Below, piece after piece: positions 19,375 through 28,626 of a stretch of DNA of 52,691 nucleotides. Origin of the DNA: Steroidobacter agaridevorans (GTDB taxonomy: Bacteria; Pseudomonadota; Gammaproteobacteria; Steroidobacterales; Steroidobacteraceae); assembly GCF_009932555.1 (NCBI RefSeq), contig NZ_BLJO01000002.1, forward strand, positions 866,311-919,001. Reading direction: 5' to 3'. The position numbers were made by a program, and so were the translations under genes. The notes below the pieces were generated by a model. It was given only the letters and a program-made list of their open reading frames with translations, was not told the origin of the DNA and ran no database searches. Positions within the stretch are counted from its first letter, which is position 1. Each line of letters begins with the position of its first letter.

Positions 19375-22101
19375 TCAAACTTCGAGCGTGCGCGCCACTT
19401 CGACGCGCGAGAAGCACTCGATCTGGTCGCCCACCTGCACGTCGTTGTAGTTCTTCACGCCGATGCCGCACTCGGTGCCGGCGCGGACTTCATTGACGTC
19501 ATCCTTGAAGCGACGCAGCGATTCCAGGCCGCCTTCGAAGATCACCACGTTATTACGCAGCACACGGATGGGATTGTTCCGGCGCACGTAGCCGTCCGCC
19601 ACGATACAACCCGCGACCGTGCCGAACTTGCTGGAGCGGAACACTTCGCGCACCTCGGCGAGGCCCACGATCTGCTCCTTCACTTCCGGCGCCAGCATGC
19701 CCGTCAACAACGCGCGCATCTCATCGATGGCTTCGTAAATGATGCTGTAGTAGCGAACGTCGACGCCCGCTTCCTTGATCATCGCGCGAGCCGAGCTGTC
19801 GGCGCGCACATTGAAGCCGATGACACGGGCATTCGACGCCTGCGCCATCGTGATGTCGGACTCGGTGATGCCGCCGACGCCGCTGCCGATGACCTTGACC
19901 GCCACCTCGTCGGTGGACAGCTTGGTGAGCGAATCGCGCAACGCTTCCGCCGAGCCCTGCACGTCCGCCTTGATGACGACATGCACGGTCGCGACCTTGC
20001 CATCGCCCATCTGCGACAACATGTCCTCGAGCTTCGCCGGGCCCTGCTTCGCCAGCTTGGTATCGCGGAACTTGCCCTGGCGATACAACGCGACTTCGCG
20101 AGCCTTGCGTTCGCTCTCGACCACGAGCAGCTCATCGCCGGCATTCGGCGCACCCGACAAGCCGAGCACGACGACCGGCAACGACGGACCCGCTTCGGTC
20201 ACCTGCGCGCCAGTCTCGTCGAACATCGCACGGACGCGACCGAACTCGGTGCCCGCGATGATCGGATCGCCCGGCTTCAGCACGCCGCGCTTCACGAGCA
20301 CGGTCGCCACGGCGCCGCGGCCCTTCTCCATGCTGGACTCGACCACGACACCGGCCGCGAGGCCCGACTTCGTCGCCTTCAGATCCAACACTTCCGCCTG
20401 CAGCAGAATGGTGTCGAGCAGCTCGTCGATGCCCTGGCCGGTGTGGGCCGACACGTTTACAAACATCGTGTCGCCGCCCCAGGCTTCAGGCAGCACTTCG
20501 CACCGGGAGAGATCGGTTCTCACCTTCTCCGGATCCGCGGCGGGTTTGTCGACCTTGGTGATCGCCACGACCATGGGCACTTCAGCCGCCTTCGCATGCT
20601 GAATCGCTTCGATGGTCTGCGGCATGACGCTGTCATCCGCCGCCACGACCAGCACGACCACGTCCGTCACCTGAGCGCCACGGGCGCGCATCGCGGTGAA
20701 CGCGGCGTGACCCGGCGTATCGAGGAACGTGATGACGCCCTTCGGCGTCTCGACGTGATACGCACCGATGTGCTGCGTGATGCCGCCCGCTTCGCCCGCC
20801 GCCACTTTGGTGCGACGGATGTAGTCGAGCAGCGAGGTCTTGCCGTGGTCGACGTGACCCATGATGGTGACGACCGGCGGCCGCGCTTCGAGCTCGTGCG
20901 AGGCATCGGTGGCCTGCAACTCGTCCTCGATCGCGCTCTCCTTGTGGATGACGGCCGTGTGGCCGAGCTCTTCCACCACGAGCACCGCGGTGTCCTGATC
21001 GATGGGCTGATTGATGGTGGCCATCACGCCCATGTTCATCATGACCTTGATGACTTCGTTGGCCTTCACGGCCATGCGCTGAGCGAGCTCGCCGACGGTG
21101 ACCGTCTCGCCGATCTGCACTTCGCGCTTGACCGGAGCGGCCGGGCGCTCGAAGCCATGCTGACTGGCAACGTTGATCTGCGACGGACGGCCGCGAGAGC
21201 GTGCACTGGTCGCCGCCTGCTGTTTCTTTTTCTTGAAACGAGCACTGGCGTCGCTCGATACGTGCAGCTCCGCGCGTTGCGGACGATCGGCGGCGCCACC
21301 CCGCTTGCCGCCACGTTCCGGCGCACGCGCTGGGGCCGCGGCCGCAGCTTCCTGCTGCTTGCGTTCGGCTTCGGCACGGGCTGCAGCTTCCGCCATGCGA
21401 CGAGTTTCATCTTCAGCCGACTGACGAGTTTCCGCGTCAGCCATGCGACGGATCTCGTCTTCCATCCGCTTCTGCTCGCGGGCAGCGAATTCACGCGCTT
21501 CGGCTTCGGCCTGCTCTTTCTGCAGTCGATCCGCTTCCTGGCGTGCCGCTTCGGCAGCGGCTTCAGCAGCCGCTTGAGCGGCGCGCTGTGCTTCCGTCTG
21601 GGCTTCATTCTGGGCAGCTGCCGCAGCCGCTTGAGCGGCGGCGGCGGCATCGGCCGCGGCCTTTTGAGCCGCAGCGGCTGCGCTTTGAGCTGCAGCACGC
21701 GCCGCTGCTTCTTCGGCAGCTGCCGCGGCCGCCCGGTCGGCGGCCTGATCGTTCGCAGAAGGCGTAGCCGGACCGCGCGCCTGCTCTTCGAGCACGGTGC
21801 GGTTCATATACGTCTTCTTGCTGCGAACCTCGACGTTGACCATGCGCGCACGGCCCTGCGCCGAGGCGACTTTGATTTCGCCCTGGGACTTGCGCTTCAA
21901 GGTGATCTTGCGAGGCGCAGTCGCTTCCTGCGTGCGCCCGTGCGCACGGCGCAGGAACGTCAAGAGCTCCATCTTGGCGTCGTCGCTGATCGTGTCATTC
22001 GCGCCGGAGACTTGAATCCCGGCTTCATCGAGCTGCGTCAGCAGCCGCTCGACAGGTACCTTCAGTACCTCGGCAAACTGGCTTACGGTCACATCCGCCA
22101 T
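19375..22101 (-). CDS. infB: Translation initiation factor IF-2
   Basis: GTPase that places fMet-tRNA on the 30S subunit. 908 residues: IF2_N module at the N-terminus ([23 protein letters not shown]), a long Ala/Gln/Glu-rich helical linker (about 110-270), a second IF2_N-like module, and the G domain with GHVDHGKTS near residue 415, DTPGHAAF and TKVDKP. Domains II, III and IV follow (ending [17 protein letters not shown]-like sequence). Lies 37 nt after nusA and 13 nt before rbfA. The linker composition explains the long open frames on the opposite strand, which are not genes. Confidence 0.97.
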   Translation of the reverse strand: MADVTVSQFAEVLKVPVERLLTQLDEAGIQVSGANDTISDDAKMELLTFLRRAHGRTQEATAPRKITLKRKSQGEIKVASAQGRARMVNVEVRSKKTYMNRTVLEEQARGPATPSANDQAADRAAAAAAEEAAARAAAQSAAAAAQKAAADAAAAAQAAAAAAQNEAQTEAQRAAQAAAEAAAEAARQEADRLQKEQAEAEAREFAAREQKRMEDEIRRMADAETRQSAEDETRRMAEAAARAEAERKQQEAAAAAPARAPERGGKRGGAADRPQRAELHVSSDASARFKKKKQQAATSARSRGRPSQINVASQHGFERPAAPVKREVQIGETVTVGELAQRMAVKANEVIKVMMNMGVMATINQPIDQDTAVLVVEELGHTAVIHKESAIEDELQATDASHELEARPPVVTIMGHVDHGKTSLLDYIRRTKVAAGEAGGITQHIGAYHVETPKGVITFLDTPGHAAFTAMRARGAQVTDVVVLVVAADDSVMPQTIEAIQHAKAAEVPMVVAITKVDKPAADPEKVRTDLSRCEVLPEAWGGDTMFVNVSAHTGQGIDELLDTILLQAEVLDLKATKSGLAAGVVVESSMEKGRGAVATVLVKRGVLKPGDPIIAGTEFGRVRAMFDETGAQVTEAGPSLPVVVLGLSGAPNAGDELLVVESERKAREVALYRQGKFRDTKLAKQGPAKLEDMLSQMGDGKVATVHVVIKADVQGSAEALRDSLTKLSTDEVAVKVIGSGVGGITESDITMAQASNARVIGFNVRADSSARAMIKEAGVDVRYYSIIYEAIDEMRALLTGMLAPEVKEQIVGLAEVREVFRSSKFGTVAGCIVADGYVRRNNPIRVLRNNVVIFEGGLESLRRFKDDVNEVRAGTECGIGVKNYNDVQVGDQIECFSRVEVARTLEV

Positions 22102-22138
22102 ATACGCCCTCCCGACCCGCTACTAATTACGACCCCGC

Positions 22139-23644
22139 TCAAGCCTGTTGCCCCGCGGAGTCGAACCAGTGCTTACGCGCCGCCATGATGAGCGCGCCCG
22201 CGCGCTCGTTATCCACGCCTTCGATCTCCGTCAGGTCATCGATCGCCTGCTCGGCGAGATCCTCACGCGTCACGATGCCTCTGCTGGCGAGCTTCCGCGC
22301 CAGGTCGTCGTCCATGCCATCCACCTCCAGCAGATCTGCTGCAGGCTCGGCACTGTCGATTTCTTCCTCGCTCGCGATCGCCTGCGTCAGCAGCACGTCG
22401 CGCGCACGATTACGCAATTCCTTGATGATGTCCTCGTCGAACTCTTCGATGTTCGCGAGCTCCGATGCCGGCACATAGGCGATCTCTTCGATGGTCGAGA
22501 AGCCTTCCTGCACCAGGATCTGCGCCACGTCTTCATCCACGTCCAGCTGCTGCTTGAACAGGTCGATGAGCTTCTGCGACTCGCCTTCGCTCTTCGCTTC
22601 GGCGGCCTGCTGCGTCATCACGTTCAATTCCCAGCCGGTCAGCTCGCTGGCCAGACGGATGTTCTGACCGCCGCGGCCGATGGCCTGCGACAGCTTCTCT
22701 TCCGTCACCGCGATATCCATGGAGTGCGAGTCCTCGTCCACGACGATGGACACCACTTCCGCCGGCGCCATCGCATTGATCACGAACTGCGCCGGATTCT
22801 CGTCATAAGGAATGATGTCGACGCGCTCGCCGGCGATCTCGTTCGACACCGCCTGCACGCGCGAACCGCGCATACCCACGCAAGCGCCGACCGGATCGAT
22901 GCGGCTGTCATTGCTCTTCACCGCGATCTTGGCGCGTACGCCTGCATCGCGGGCGGCGCCGAGGATCTGGATCAGACCCTGGCCGACTTCCGGCACTTCG
23001 AGCTTGAACAGCTCGATCAGGAATTCTGGGGCCGTCCGCGTCAGAAACAACTGCGGACCGCGCTGCTCGGAGCGCACATCCGCGAGATAGGCCTTCACGC
23101 GATCCTGCGAACGGATCGGCTCGCGAGGAATCATCTGATCGCGCGCGATGAAGCCTTCGGCGTTGCCGCCGAGGTCCACGAACACGCCGTTGCGGTCGAC
23201 ACGTTTGACGATGCCGGACACCAGCGTGCCCTGGCGCGCCTTGAACTCATCGACGACCTGCGCCCGCTCGGCTTCGCGCACCTTCTGCACGATGACCTGC
23301 TTGGCGGTCTGGGCCGCGATGCGGCCGAACGCGACCGACTCCATCGGCACTTCCACATAGCCGCCGACTTCGGCGTCTTCGGAAATGTCCTTGGCGTCTT
23401 CCAGGCGCAGCTCGCTGTCCGGGAATTCCAGCTCGGTGGAATCGTCCGCGAACACCTTCCAACGACGCCACGTGTCGTAGTCGCCGCTCTTGCGGTTGAT
23501 GGAGACGCGCACGTCGATGCCCTCGCCGTGACGTTTACGGGTCGCGGACGCGAGCGCGGCTTCGAGCGCCTCGAAGATGATTTCCTTGTCGACGCCCTTC
23601 TCGTTGGAGACTGCGTCCACGACCATCAGAATCTCTTTGTTCAT
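22139..23644 (-). CDS. nusA: Transcription termination/antitermination protein NusA
   Basis: Binds RNA polymerase and nascent RNA to modulate pausing, termination and antitermination. 501 residues with the full E. coli-type architecture: N-terminal polymerase-binding domain ([31 protein letters not shown]), S1 ([17 protein letters not shown]), two KH domains ([11 protein letters not shown] and [12 protein letters not shown]), and two acidic C-terminal repeats (about 360-495) that contact the alpha subunit. In E. coli NusA controls its own operon through terminators upstream of rimP; two terminators are present in that position here. Confidence 0.97.
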   Translation of the reverse strand: MNKEILMVVDAVSNEKGVDKEIIFEALEAALASATRKRHGEGIDVRVSINRKSGDYDTWRRWKVFADDSTELEFPDSELRLEDAKDISEDAEVGGYVEVPMESVAFGRIAAQTAKQVIVQKVREAERAQVVDEFKARQGTLVSGIVKRVDRNGVFVDLGGNAEGFIARDQMIPREPIRSQDRVKAYLADVRSEQRGPQLFLTRTAPEFLIELFKLEVPEVGQGLIQILGAARDAGVRAKIAVKSNDSRIDPVGACVGMRGSRVQAVSNEIAGERVDIIPYDENPAQFVINAMAPAEVVSIVVDEDSHSMDIAVTEEKLSQAIGRGGQNIRLASELTGWELNVMTQQAAEAKSEGESQKLIDLFKQQLDVDEDVAQILVQEGFSTIEEIAYVPASELANIEEFDEDIIKELRNRARDVLLTQAIASEEEIDSAEPAADLLEVDGMDDDLARKLASRGIVTREDLAEQAIDDLTEIEGVDNERAGALIMAARKHWFDSAGQQA

Positions 23645-23694
23645 CGTGCGAACTCCGCTTTACGCCTTGGCCAGCGACTCCCGTCGCTCATACG

Positions 23695-24144
23695 TCATAC
23701 GTCCGGGATCAACCGCGCCCGGTGAATGTCTTCGATCGGCAAGCTCACCTCGCCGCCATCCGTCTCGAGCGTAATCTCGCTCTCGCCTACCTTTTGCAAG
23801 CGCCCCTGAAACCGCTTGCGGCCATTGATCTGCTGGATCATCTCCACCTTGACCCGCTCGCCGGCAAAGCGCGCGAAATGGGCCGGGGTCCTGAGCACCC
23901 GGTCCAGCCCGGGCGAGGACACTTCCAGGGTGTACTCGTTCGGAATGGGATCGGCCTCGTCCAGCACGGCGCTGACGGCCCGACTCACCTTCTCGCAATC
24001 GTCCAGAGAAATGCCGTCCGGGCTGTCGATATACAGCCGCAACAGCCCGCCGCCGGCGCGCGGCGCGTACTCGATTTCCCACAGCTCGTAACCGAGATTG
24101 GCCACGACCGGGCCGAGCAGCTCGCCCAGCTGTTCTCGCAGCAT
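23695..24144 (-). CDS. rimP: Ribosome maturation factor RimP
   Basis: 30S assembly factor needed for S12 incorporation. 149 residues with the N-terminal alpha/beta domain (LGYELWEIEYAPRAGGGLLRLYIDSPDGISLDDCEKVSRAVSAVLD compressed into the first 75 residues), the YTLEVSSPGLDRVLR motif and the C-terminal SH3-like domain (KVEMIQQINGRKRFQGRL). It is the first gene of rimP-nusA-infB-rbfA-truB. Confidence 0.96.
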   Translation of the reverse strand: MLREQLGELLGPVVANLGYELWEIEYAPRAGGGLLRLYIDSPDGISLDDCEKVSRAVSAVLDEADPIPNEYTLEVSSPGLDRVLRTPAHFARFAGERVKVEMIQQINGRKRFQGRLQKVGESEITLETDGGEVSLPIEDIHRARLIPDV

Positions 24145-24249
24145 CGGTCACCTCCGGTTGACTGTGGGGCCCTTGGTCTGCCCCTATCCGGCGCTTGCTA
24201 CCCGCGCCGGAAGAGCTCCGCCGGGCCGGTTTTTACCGTCGCCGAAACG

Positions 24250-24272
24250 AAAAATGGGCCCCAAGGCCCATT
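24250..24272 (-). terminator. Intrinsic terminator in the rimP leader (promoter-distal)
   Basis: Perfect 8-bp stem AATGGGCC/GGCCCATT (24253-24260, 24265-24272) with a 4-nt loop. On the minus strand it is followed by a T-run. It lies about 110 bp before the rimP start. Confidence 0.75.
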
Positions 24273-24378
24273 CTCACTCTCCGTCCCTTCCTGCCAGGCG
24301 GCCTTGGCGGCGCCCAACTCCCCTAATTCGTCTTGTAAGTCCTGCGCCGGAAGCCTGTCCTGGCTGGCTCCAGAAGCG

Positions 24379-24405
24379 AAAAAGGCCCTTCGAATCGGGC
24401 CCTTT
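24379..24405 (-). terminator. Intrinsic terminator in the rimP leader (promoter-proximal)
   Basis: GGCCC/GGGCC stem (24384-24388, 24397-24401) extended by A/T pairs with one bulge, followed on the minus strand by five T. It begins less than 15 nt after the predicted transcription start at about 24414, so it would work as an attenuator. Confidence 0.65.
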
Positions 24406-24420
24406 CATACCCGGACACCT

Positions 24421-24448
24421 TATATATGCCCGGAAGCGCTACCTACAA
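24421..24448 (-). promoter_or_regulatory. Candidate sigma-70 promoter for the rimP-nusA-infB operon
   Basis: Minus strand TTGTAG (24448-24443), 16 bp, then TATATA (24426-24421). No tRNA or secG-like gene is seen just upstream, so this is the best candidate operon promoter. Confidence 0.5.
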
Positions 24449-24570
24449 CCCCTGTCGGGACGGCTGACACCTGTTACCAAGTGGAGACGACCGGCAAGGG
24501 CCGCGGAGTTTAAGGGGGTGAGTGGGGGGATGGCAAGCGGGAGGTGGAAACGTTATGCACTACATGACCG

Positions 24571-24872
24571 CTAGTTAGCCTTACCAATCCGCTCAGACAG
24601 CCGCTGTAAAAGACCCCGCGGAGCCCCGTCGTCGCCGCCCGTTAATCTGCTCCGCACCTCTTCTTCATCGACTTTCAAAATCGCGGATCTGTATTTTGAA
24701 AGTAGCGAATGCAATTCCCCCCCTGTGTTTCGATCCTGAAGTGTTGAAGGTCGATCAAGAGCTCAGCGTAATCTTCCGCGCCCAGATCTTTGCTCCTTGC
24801 GGGAAGTGACTGATCAAGTACGGCCTCCCAGACGTTTACGTCCAGCCTATCTTGCAGAGTTGCCTGCGCTGC
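24571..24872 (-). pseudogene. Frameshifted C-terminal gene remnant, function unknown
   Basis: Two minus-strand frames join into one protein-like sequence. The upstream part (24872 to about 24717) encodes LQDRLDVNVWEAVLDQSLPA... up to LLIDLQHFRIETQGG. The downstream part encodes ELHSLLSKYRSAILKVDEEE... and ends GLLQRLSERIGKAN at TAG 24571. They meet at a run of seven G (24717-24723 on the plus strand are C); eight or five would restore one frame. A TAG at 24873 precedes the first part and no usable start is visible. So it is either a decayed 3' fragment or a gene hit by a homopolymer error plus other changes. I do not recognise the family. Confidence 0.5.
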
Positions 24873-25120
24873 CTACAAAGCAGCGGACGCCGCACCCGAT
24901 AGTCACGCGGCTTTTTTGTGCCCATACGTTTTGCATGCTCCGCATGCGGACATGCTCACCTATGGTCGGGTGTGAGGCTAATACAAGACTTCCGAAAGGA
25001 AGGAATACGCCCGCCGTCTTCGATCGGTTTTGAGCACCCGGCCACCATCTCAAAAGTGGTGCACTCAAAGCGACTCGAATGCGAACTGCTAAATTCAGCC
25101 GCTACTACTTCACCACAACG
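24873..25120 (+). other. Segment resembling the ash/C4-type regulatory region of P4-like phage satellites
   Basis: No intact gene. A plus-strand frame through this segment reads HPIVTRLFCAHTFCMLRMR, then SPMVGCEAN and AVFDRFEH, and the overlapping frame reads RTAKFSRY. I recall these phrases from the conserved small-ORF segment next to ash-family (Icd/ash) genes and the C4 antisense RNA of P1/P4-type elements. The nucleotide string gcgaactgctaaattc near 25081 recurs in two other places in the window. No integrase or replication gene is present, so at most this is a remnant. Recognition is from memory and unconfirmed. Confidence 0.35.
25069..25098. repeat. Dispersed repeat copy 1 (ash-like 3' segment)
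   Basis: Shares 17 of 21 bases with the copy at 26126-26160 over gaatgcgaactgctaaattc. It belongs to the ash/C4-like segment. Confidence 0.4.
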
Positions 25121-25416
25121 TCGAGACGCCGAGCTGGAGTGTCAGTGCTGGGCACTCCTGACGGCGAGTCCGGTGGGCCGTTTGATAGAACCTCAGTAGC
25201 TTTCAACTGGCGCAGAACTTCGGTTGCCGACGCAACATCGCTAGCAATTCTTCGCGCGCTCAAAAAGGGACGCGACTCGACATACGCGTAGGCAAAGCCG
25301 CAAATGAACAAGAGCCCCACGCGCCATTCGGCGCGCGTATTACTGCGGCGATCTCGAAGCGCTCACCCTCGGCGGCGCGCGCAAGCATCCGCCGCGAATG
25401 CAGTACACTCCGACCC
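25121..25416. other. Gene-free interval upstream of yecA
   Basis: About 300 bp with no supported gene. A 71-codon minus-strand frame (25105-25320, GTG start, hydrophobic N-terminus, ending RRLDVVVK) has no Shine-Dalgarno and no recognised match, so I do not call it. TACACT at 25404-25409, 7 nt before the yecA ATG, is a possible -10 box. Confidence 0.4.
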
Positions 25417-26109
25417 ATGACCTCCCTCACCACCCCGCTCTCCGACGACGAACTCGACCAACTCACCGAGTTCCTCGACTCCCTGCCCAGCCCAACGGCA
25501 ATGAACATCGAGCGCATGGATGGATTCTTCTGCGCCCTGGCGGTCGGGCCGGAACTCGTGATGCCCAGCGAATCCTGGCCGCATGTCATCGGCGGCGAGT
25601 CGGCAGAGCATGGCCCAGCATTCGACTCGATGGAGCAAGCACAGACCATCATGGGCATGTTCACGCGCCACTGGAACTCGATTGCGAGAACGCTCGAGCG
25701 CGGCGACATCTACGTCCCAATCGTACTAGTGGATGACAACGGCCAGGCGCTCGGTAACGAATGGGCGAAAGGCTTCATGCATGGCGTGGGCCTGCGAGCT
25801 GCCAGCTGGCAGACGTTCCTGCACGACGAAGAGCGCGCCGGCGCAATCACCCCTATGATGGCCCTGGCGCATGAGAACGATCCAAATCCGGAGTTTCGAT
25901 TCGAGTCGCCGTCACCCGAAAAGCGAACAGAGCTGCTGCAAATGATGACAGCGGGCATCGTGCAGATGTATCGCTACTTCACGCCGATGCGCACGCAACC
26001 GGTCGCATCGACGTTCGTGCGTGGCCAGCCGAAGACCGGCCGCAATGAACCGTGCCCGTGCGGTAGTGGCAAGAAATATAAGCAATGCTGTCTGACGCGA
26101 ACGCATTGA
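25417..26109 (+). CDS. YecA/UPF0149 family protein with SEC-C zinc motif
   Basis: UPF0149 proteins are small helical proteins of unclear function; the E. coli YecA C-terminus binds metal and resembles the SecA tail. The 230-residue product has the helical YgfB/YecA domain ([59 protein letters not shown]). It ends in a SEC-C motif, [18 protein letters not shown], with the Cys-x-Cys...Cys-Cys zinc ligands. No Shine-Dalgarno precedes the ATG, and a -10-like TACACT ends 7 nt before it, suggesting a leaderless mRNA. It stands alone, followed by a GC-rich hairpin. Confidence 0.92.
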   Translation: MTSLTTPLSDDELDQLTEFLDSLPSPTAMNIERMDGFFCALAVGPELVMPSESWPHVIGGESAEHGPAFDSMEQAQTIMGMFTRHWNSIARTLERGDIYVPIVLVDDNGQALGNEWAKGFMHGVGLRAASWQTFLHDEERAGAITPMMALAHENDPNPEFRFESPSPEKRTELLQMMTAGIVQMYRYFTPMRTQPVASTFVRGQPKTGRNEPCPCGSGKKYKQCCLTRTH

Positions 26110-26125
26110 TCGCATCGCTGCCCGC

Positions 26126-26160
26126 ACTCCAGCTGGAGTGCGCACTGTTAAATTCCGTTC
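26126..26160. repeat. Dispersed repeat copy 2
   Basis: Contains ctccagctggagtgc (a 12-bp palindrome plus three bases) and then ttaaattcc. It matches about 27 of 35 bases of the copy at 28627-28661 and the 3' part of the ash-like segment near 25081. Confidence 0.55.
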
Positions 26161-26190
26161 TCCACGCGCACCCGACGACACACTCACGCG

Positions 26191-26211
26191 GCGCCCCGCA
26201 CACGGGGGCGC
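26191..26211 (+). terminator. GC-rich hairpin after yecA
   Basis: 7-bp stem GCGCCCC/GGGGCGC (26191-26197, 26205-26211) about 80 bp after the yecA stop, without a U-tract. It is a weak terminator candidate. Confidence 0.35.
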
Positions 26212-26350
26212 GCTTGGCTCGTGGACCGGACCAAGCCGGAGCCGCTCGTCCGATACAAGGAGAAAATGACACGCAAACCAAGAATGCTGACGTCGAACAT
26301 CACGCTACTCTTCTGACGCCAACCGGCCGGCTTGAGTCAAGGAGTGACGC

Positions 26351-27178
26351 GTGCCTCGGATTCTCAATTTCTACATGGACGATTCGGGAACACGTGCGCC
26401 GAATCGAGAGCCCCTGCCCTACAACAAGAACGCTCGTGAATTCTTCGCTCTTGGAGGCGTACTCATCGACGAGGACGCCGAAGCAGCTGCTCGCCAGTTG
26501 TACGATGAATTCTGCGCACGATGGTCCATCAGCTATCCGCTGCACTCTGTTGAAATACGTCATCGTCAGGAGCGATTTTCTTGGCTCGCTCTAGATCGAT
26601 TCGAACGCGACAAATTCATGAGCGATCTAAGTCGAACCTTGCTGTCGCTCGACATTCTTGGCCTTGCATGTGTCATCGATCGCCCAGGTTACGATGCACG
26701 GTATCGGGAGCAGTATGGCTACCGACAATGGCATCTATGCCAGACCGCGTTTGCCATTGCCGTGGAGCGCGCGGCGAAGTACGCGCGGAAAATAGATCGA
26801 AAACTGCGTGTACTGCCGGAACGCACCAGCAAAGTCGATGATGACAGACTCGTCCGATACTACGACGATTTGCGGACAAGCGGCCCGCCCTTCGCCAAGG
26901 ATTCATCAGCGCAGTACTCGCCACTCACAGCTAATGAGCTCAGCGAGACGCTCCATGAGATTCGGTTCAAGACCAAATCGTCACCGATTGCTCAGATCGC
27001 CGATCTGTACCTGTGGCCAATCGCTATCGCGGGCTATGCGCCCAGGAACCGACCCTATGTCGCGCTGCAGTCCTCTGGTCGATTGATCGAGAGCCGCCTT
27101 ACCCCATCACAGATCGACGTAGCAGGATCGAAATACAGCTGCTTTGAACTTGTCCGCCGACATCGGCGCGGATGCTAG
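26351..27178 (+). CDS. DUF3800 domain-containing protein
   Basis: 275 residues from a GTG start with AAGGAG 6 nt upstream. It carries the DUF3800 pattern: an N-terminal strand with paired acids (ILNFYMDDSGT), FFALGGVLI, a central QTAFAIAVERAAKYAR helix, and the C-terminal SSPIAQIADLYLWPIA with a conserved Asp. The acidic residues on consecutive strands suggest an RNase H-like metal site, which is inference. DUF3800 genes are common on mobile and defence-associated DNA; no activity is established that I know of. Its neighbours are not an operon, and it is followed by an rrnB T1-like hairpin. Confidence 0.85.
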   Translation: MPRILNFYMDDSGTRAPNREPLPYNKNAREFFALGGVLIDEDAEAAARQLYDEFCARWSISYPLHSVEIRHRQERFSWLALDRFERDKFMSDLSRTLLSLDILGLACVIDRPGYDARYREQYGYRQWHLCQTAFAIAVERAAKYARKIDRKLRVLPERTSKVDDDRLVRYYDDLRTSGPPFAKDSSAQYSPLTANELSETLHEIRFKTKSSPIAQIADLYLWPIAIAGYAPRNRPYVALQSSGRLIESRLTPSQIDVAGSKYSCFELVRRHRRGC

Positions 27179-27184
27179 AAACAA

Positions 27185-27213
27185 CAAAGGCCCAGACAGT
27201 GTCTGAGCCTTTG
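27185..27213 (-). terminator. rrnB T1-like intrinsic terminator
   Basis: Nested inverted repeat: outer CAAAGGC/GCCTTTG (27185-27191, 27207-27213) and inner CAGACA/TGTCTG. Read on the minus strand it closely resembles the E. coli rrnB T1 terminator (AAAGGCTCAG...CTGGGCCTTT) and is followed by TTGTTGTTTC. It can also act on the plus strand for the DUF3800 gene that ends 7 bp away. Confidence 0.7.
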
Positions 27214-27224
27214 AGGCGGCCCTC

Positions 27225-27260
27225 ATAACGAAGACCTCGTGGGCTAAGCCCGGTCGTTAT
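27225..27260. other. Bulged double hairpin
   Basis: Outer arms ataacga-ag-acc and ggtcgttat (27225-27236, 27252-27260) enclose a second stem gggct/agccc (27241-27245, 27247-27251). Directly next to the T1-like terminator it could be the 3' portion of a small minus-strand RNA. Confidence 0.4.
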
Positions 27261-27548
27261 ATTACTCCGCGATGATTTTCTGTCCAGAGGAAAAGAATCA
27301 ATTACAGGACATTCCCTATTCAGAGGCGCTCATGTGCTTGCACATATCAGGAACCGCAGCAACACGCGCGCAGGTTACCGCGGCACGCAAGCATCGGATC
27401 AGCGCGCGGTAATTCCGCGCGCGGGTGCGGGGTCATTTTCGACGCAGGCAAGCGCGAGCCCGCTTTGTTGACCGCACGCGACGCCGCGTTCTCAGGTTCA
27501 CACGCCAACTCACGACCGCAAGCCCGCGCAAGCGATTCCATAGCGGCG
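27261..27548. other. Gene-free interval between DUF3800 and the pentapeptide-repeat gene
   Basis: No supported gene. It holds an 8-bp GCGCGCGG/CCGCGCGC hairpin with a TAATT loop (27402-27422), GC-rich downstream of the pentapeptide gene. No clear promoter was found for a minus-strand RNA ending at 27185. Confidence 0.4.
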
Positions 27549-28361
27549 CTATTCGTTCTTCGGCAGACCACGCGCGCCTGTGGTCGTCGCTGTGTCGAGC
27601 CCGCGAACGTTGCGAGCAGTTGCGCCCGTGAGATCCGCGTTGGTCAGGTTCGCCCCGGAGAGATCCGTGTCGGTGAACACTGCATCGCGCAGGTCTGCCC
27701 CAGAAAGGTCGGCGCCCGTCAGATTCGCACCGCTGAAGTCGGCACGGAAAAGCCTGGTCCGAAGCATCTTCGCGCGGCTCAGATCGGAAAAGCTGAAATC
27801 GGTGCGCGAGAAATCCGAGTCGGAGAAGTCCGCCTCGATGGCCGTGGCGCTCACGATGTTGGCGCGCATCAGCCCCATCGACTGATTCTTCATGTCCGGC
27901 GCGGCGTTCATGCGAACCAGTTGCGCCCCGGACAGATCGGCCTTGCGCAGGTCGCCGATCAACCGGGCGCCGGTGAGATCGGCACCGATCAGCTTCGCGC
28001 CAGCGAGCTGGGACGAAAACAGCATCGCCTCACGCAGCGAGGCGCCCGACAGATTGGCGCCCTCCAGGAAGCTGACCGTGAGATTGCATTTATCGAGCGT
28101 GGCGCGACTGAGGTTCGCGCCATTCAGCACCGAGGCCGAGAGATTGGCGCCGCGAAAGTCGATTCCCGACAGATCAACGTCGATCAGATTCTTGGAAGTG
28201 ACTTCGGGCTTCACCCCCTTATGCGAACCGTCGAGAATTTCGAGCAACCGCTCACGATCGAGCCGCTCGTAGCCCTCCCACTCCGCTCCGAAGGTGGCGC
28301 CGGCGAGGATCACGCACAGCAACGCCACATATCGCCGACCGGCTCGCGAAGAGATGAACAT
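27549..28361 (-). CDS. Exported pentapeptide-repeat protein
   Basis: 270 residues from ATG 28361 (GAGG 8 nt upstream); the longer frame adds 18 residues without support. A cleavable signal peptide is seen (RRYVALLCVILAGATFGA, cut before EW). After a short helical linker (YERLDRERLLEILDGSHKG), about 35 A(D/N)LxX pentapeptides follow, such as GANLS, GADLT, GARLI and ADFSG, which fold as a right-handed quadrilateral beta helix. There is a short break near DMKNQSMGLM. Function cannot be assigned: cytoplasmic family members mimic DNA (Qnr/MfpA), but the signal peptide points to the periplasm. Confidence 0.88.
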   Translation of the reverse strand: MFISSRAGRRYVALLCVILAGATFGAEWEGYERLDRERLLEILDGSHKGVKPEVTSKNLIDVDLSGIDFRGANLSASVLNGANLSRATLDKCNLTVSFLEGANLSGASLREAMLFSSQLAGAKLIGADLTGARLIGDLRKADLSGAQLVRMNAAPDMKNQSMGLMRANIVSATAIEADFSDSDFSRTDFSFSDLSRAKMLRTRLFRADFSGANLTGADLSGADLRDAVFTDTDLSGANLTNADLTGATARNVRGLDTATTTGARGLPKNE

Positions 28362-28626
28362 CCGGTGTGCCTCGTGACGGTGTTGCAGCGGGTATACCGC
28401 TGACCGCCGCAACATTCAATTGTGACGCTCGCACCAGGCCAACCGACATACGCCACTTCACGTTTCCGCGGAAAGCGAATGTTTCTTATCTGCAAGCTCA
28501 TAGTTCACAGCACGGCCGATCTCCAGCCAATTCGAAGCGAACGATGAAGTTGTTGTGCACTGCTGCGCCGACACGCGCAGGACGTCGCGAATTCTTTCGG
28601 CTAAGCCTTCATCGAACGCCACAAAT

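Noticed and set aside
19981-23725. Two very long plus-strand frames opposite infB and nusA
   Set aside because: The minus-strand genes are unmistakable, and the plus frames have no domain-like sequence.
24273-24560. A tRNA gene in the rimP leader, as metY in E. coli
   Set aside because: TTCGAA appears only inside a terminator hairpin; no cloverleaf arms or acceptor stem could be drawn.
24847-25068. 73-codon minus-strand frame
   Set aside because: It is opposite the ash-like segment, lacks a ribosome-binding site and has no protein-like pattern.
27465-28403. 312-codon plus-strand frame with repeated RxxEIR-like words
   Set aside because: The regularity is the mirror of pentapeptide repeats on the minus strand.
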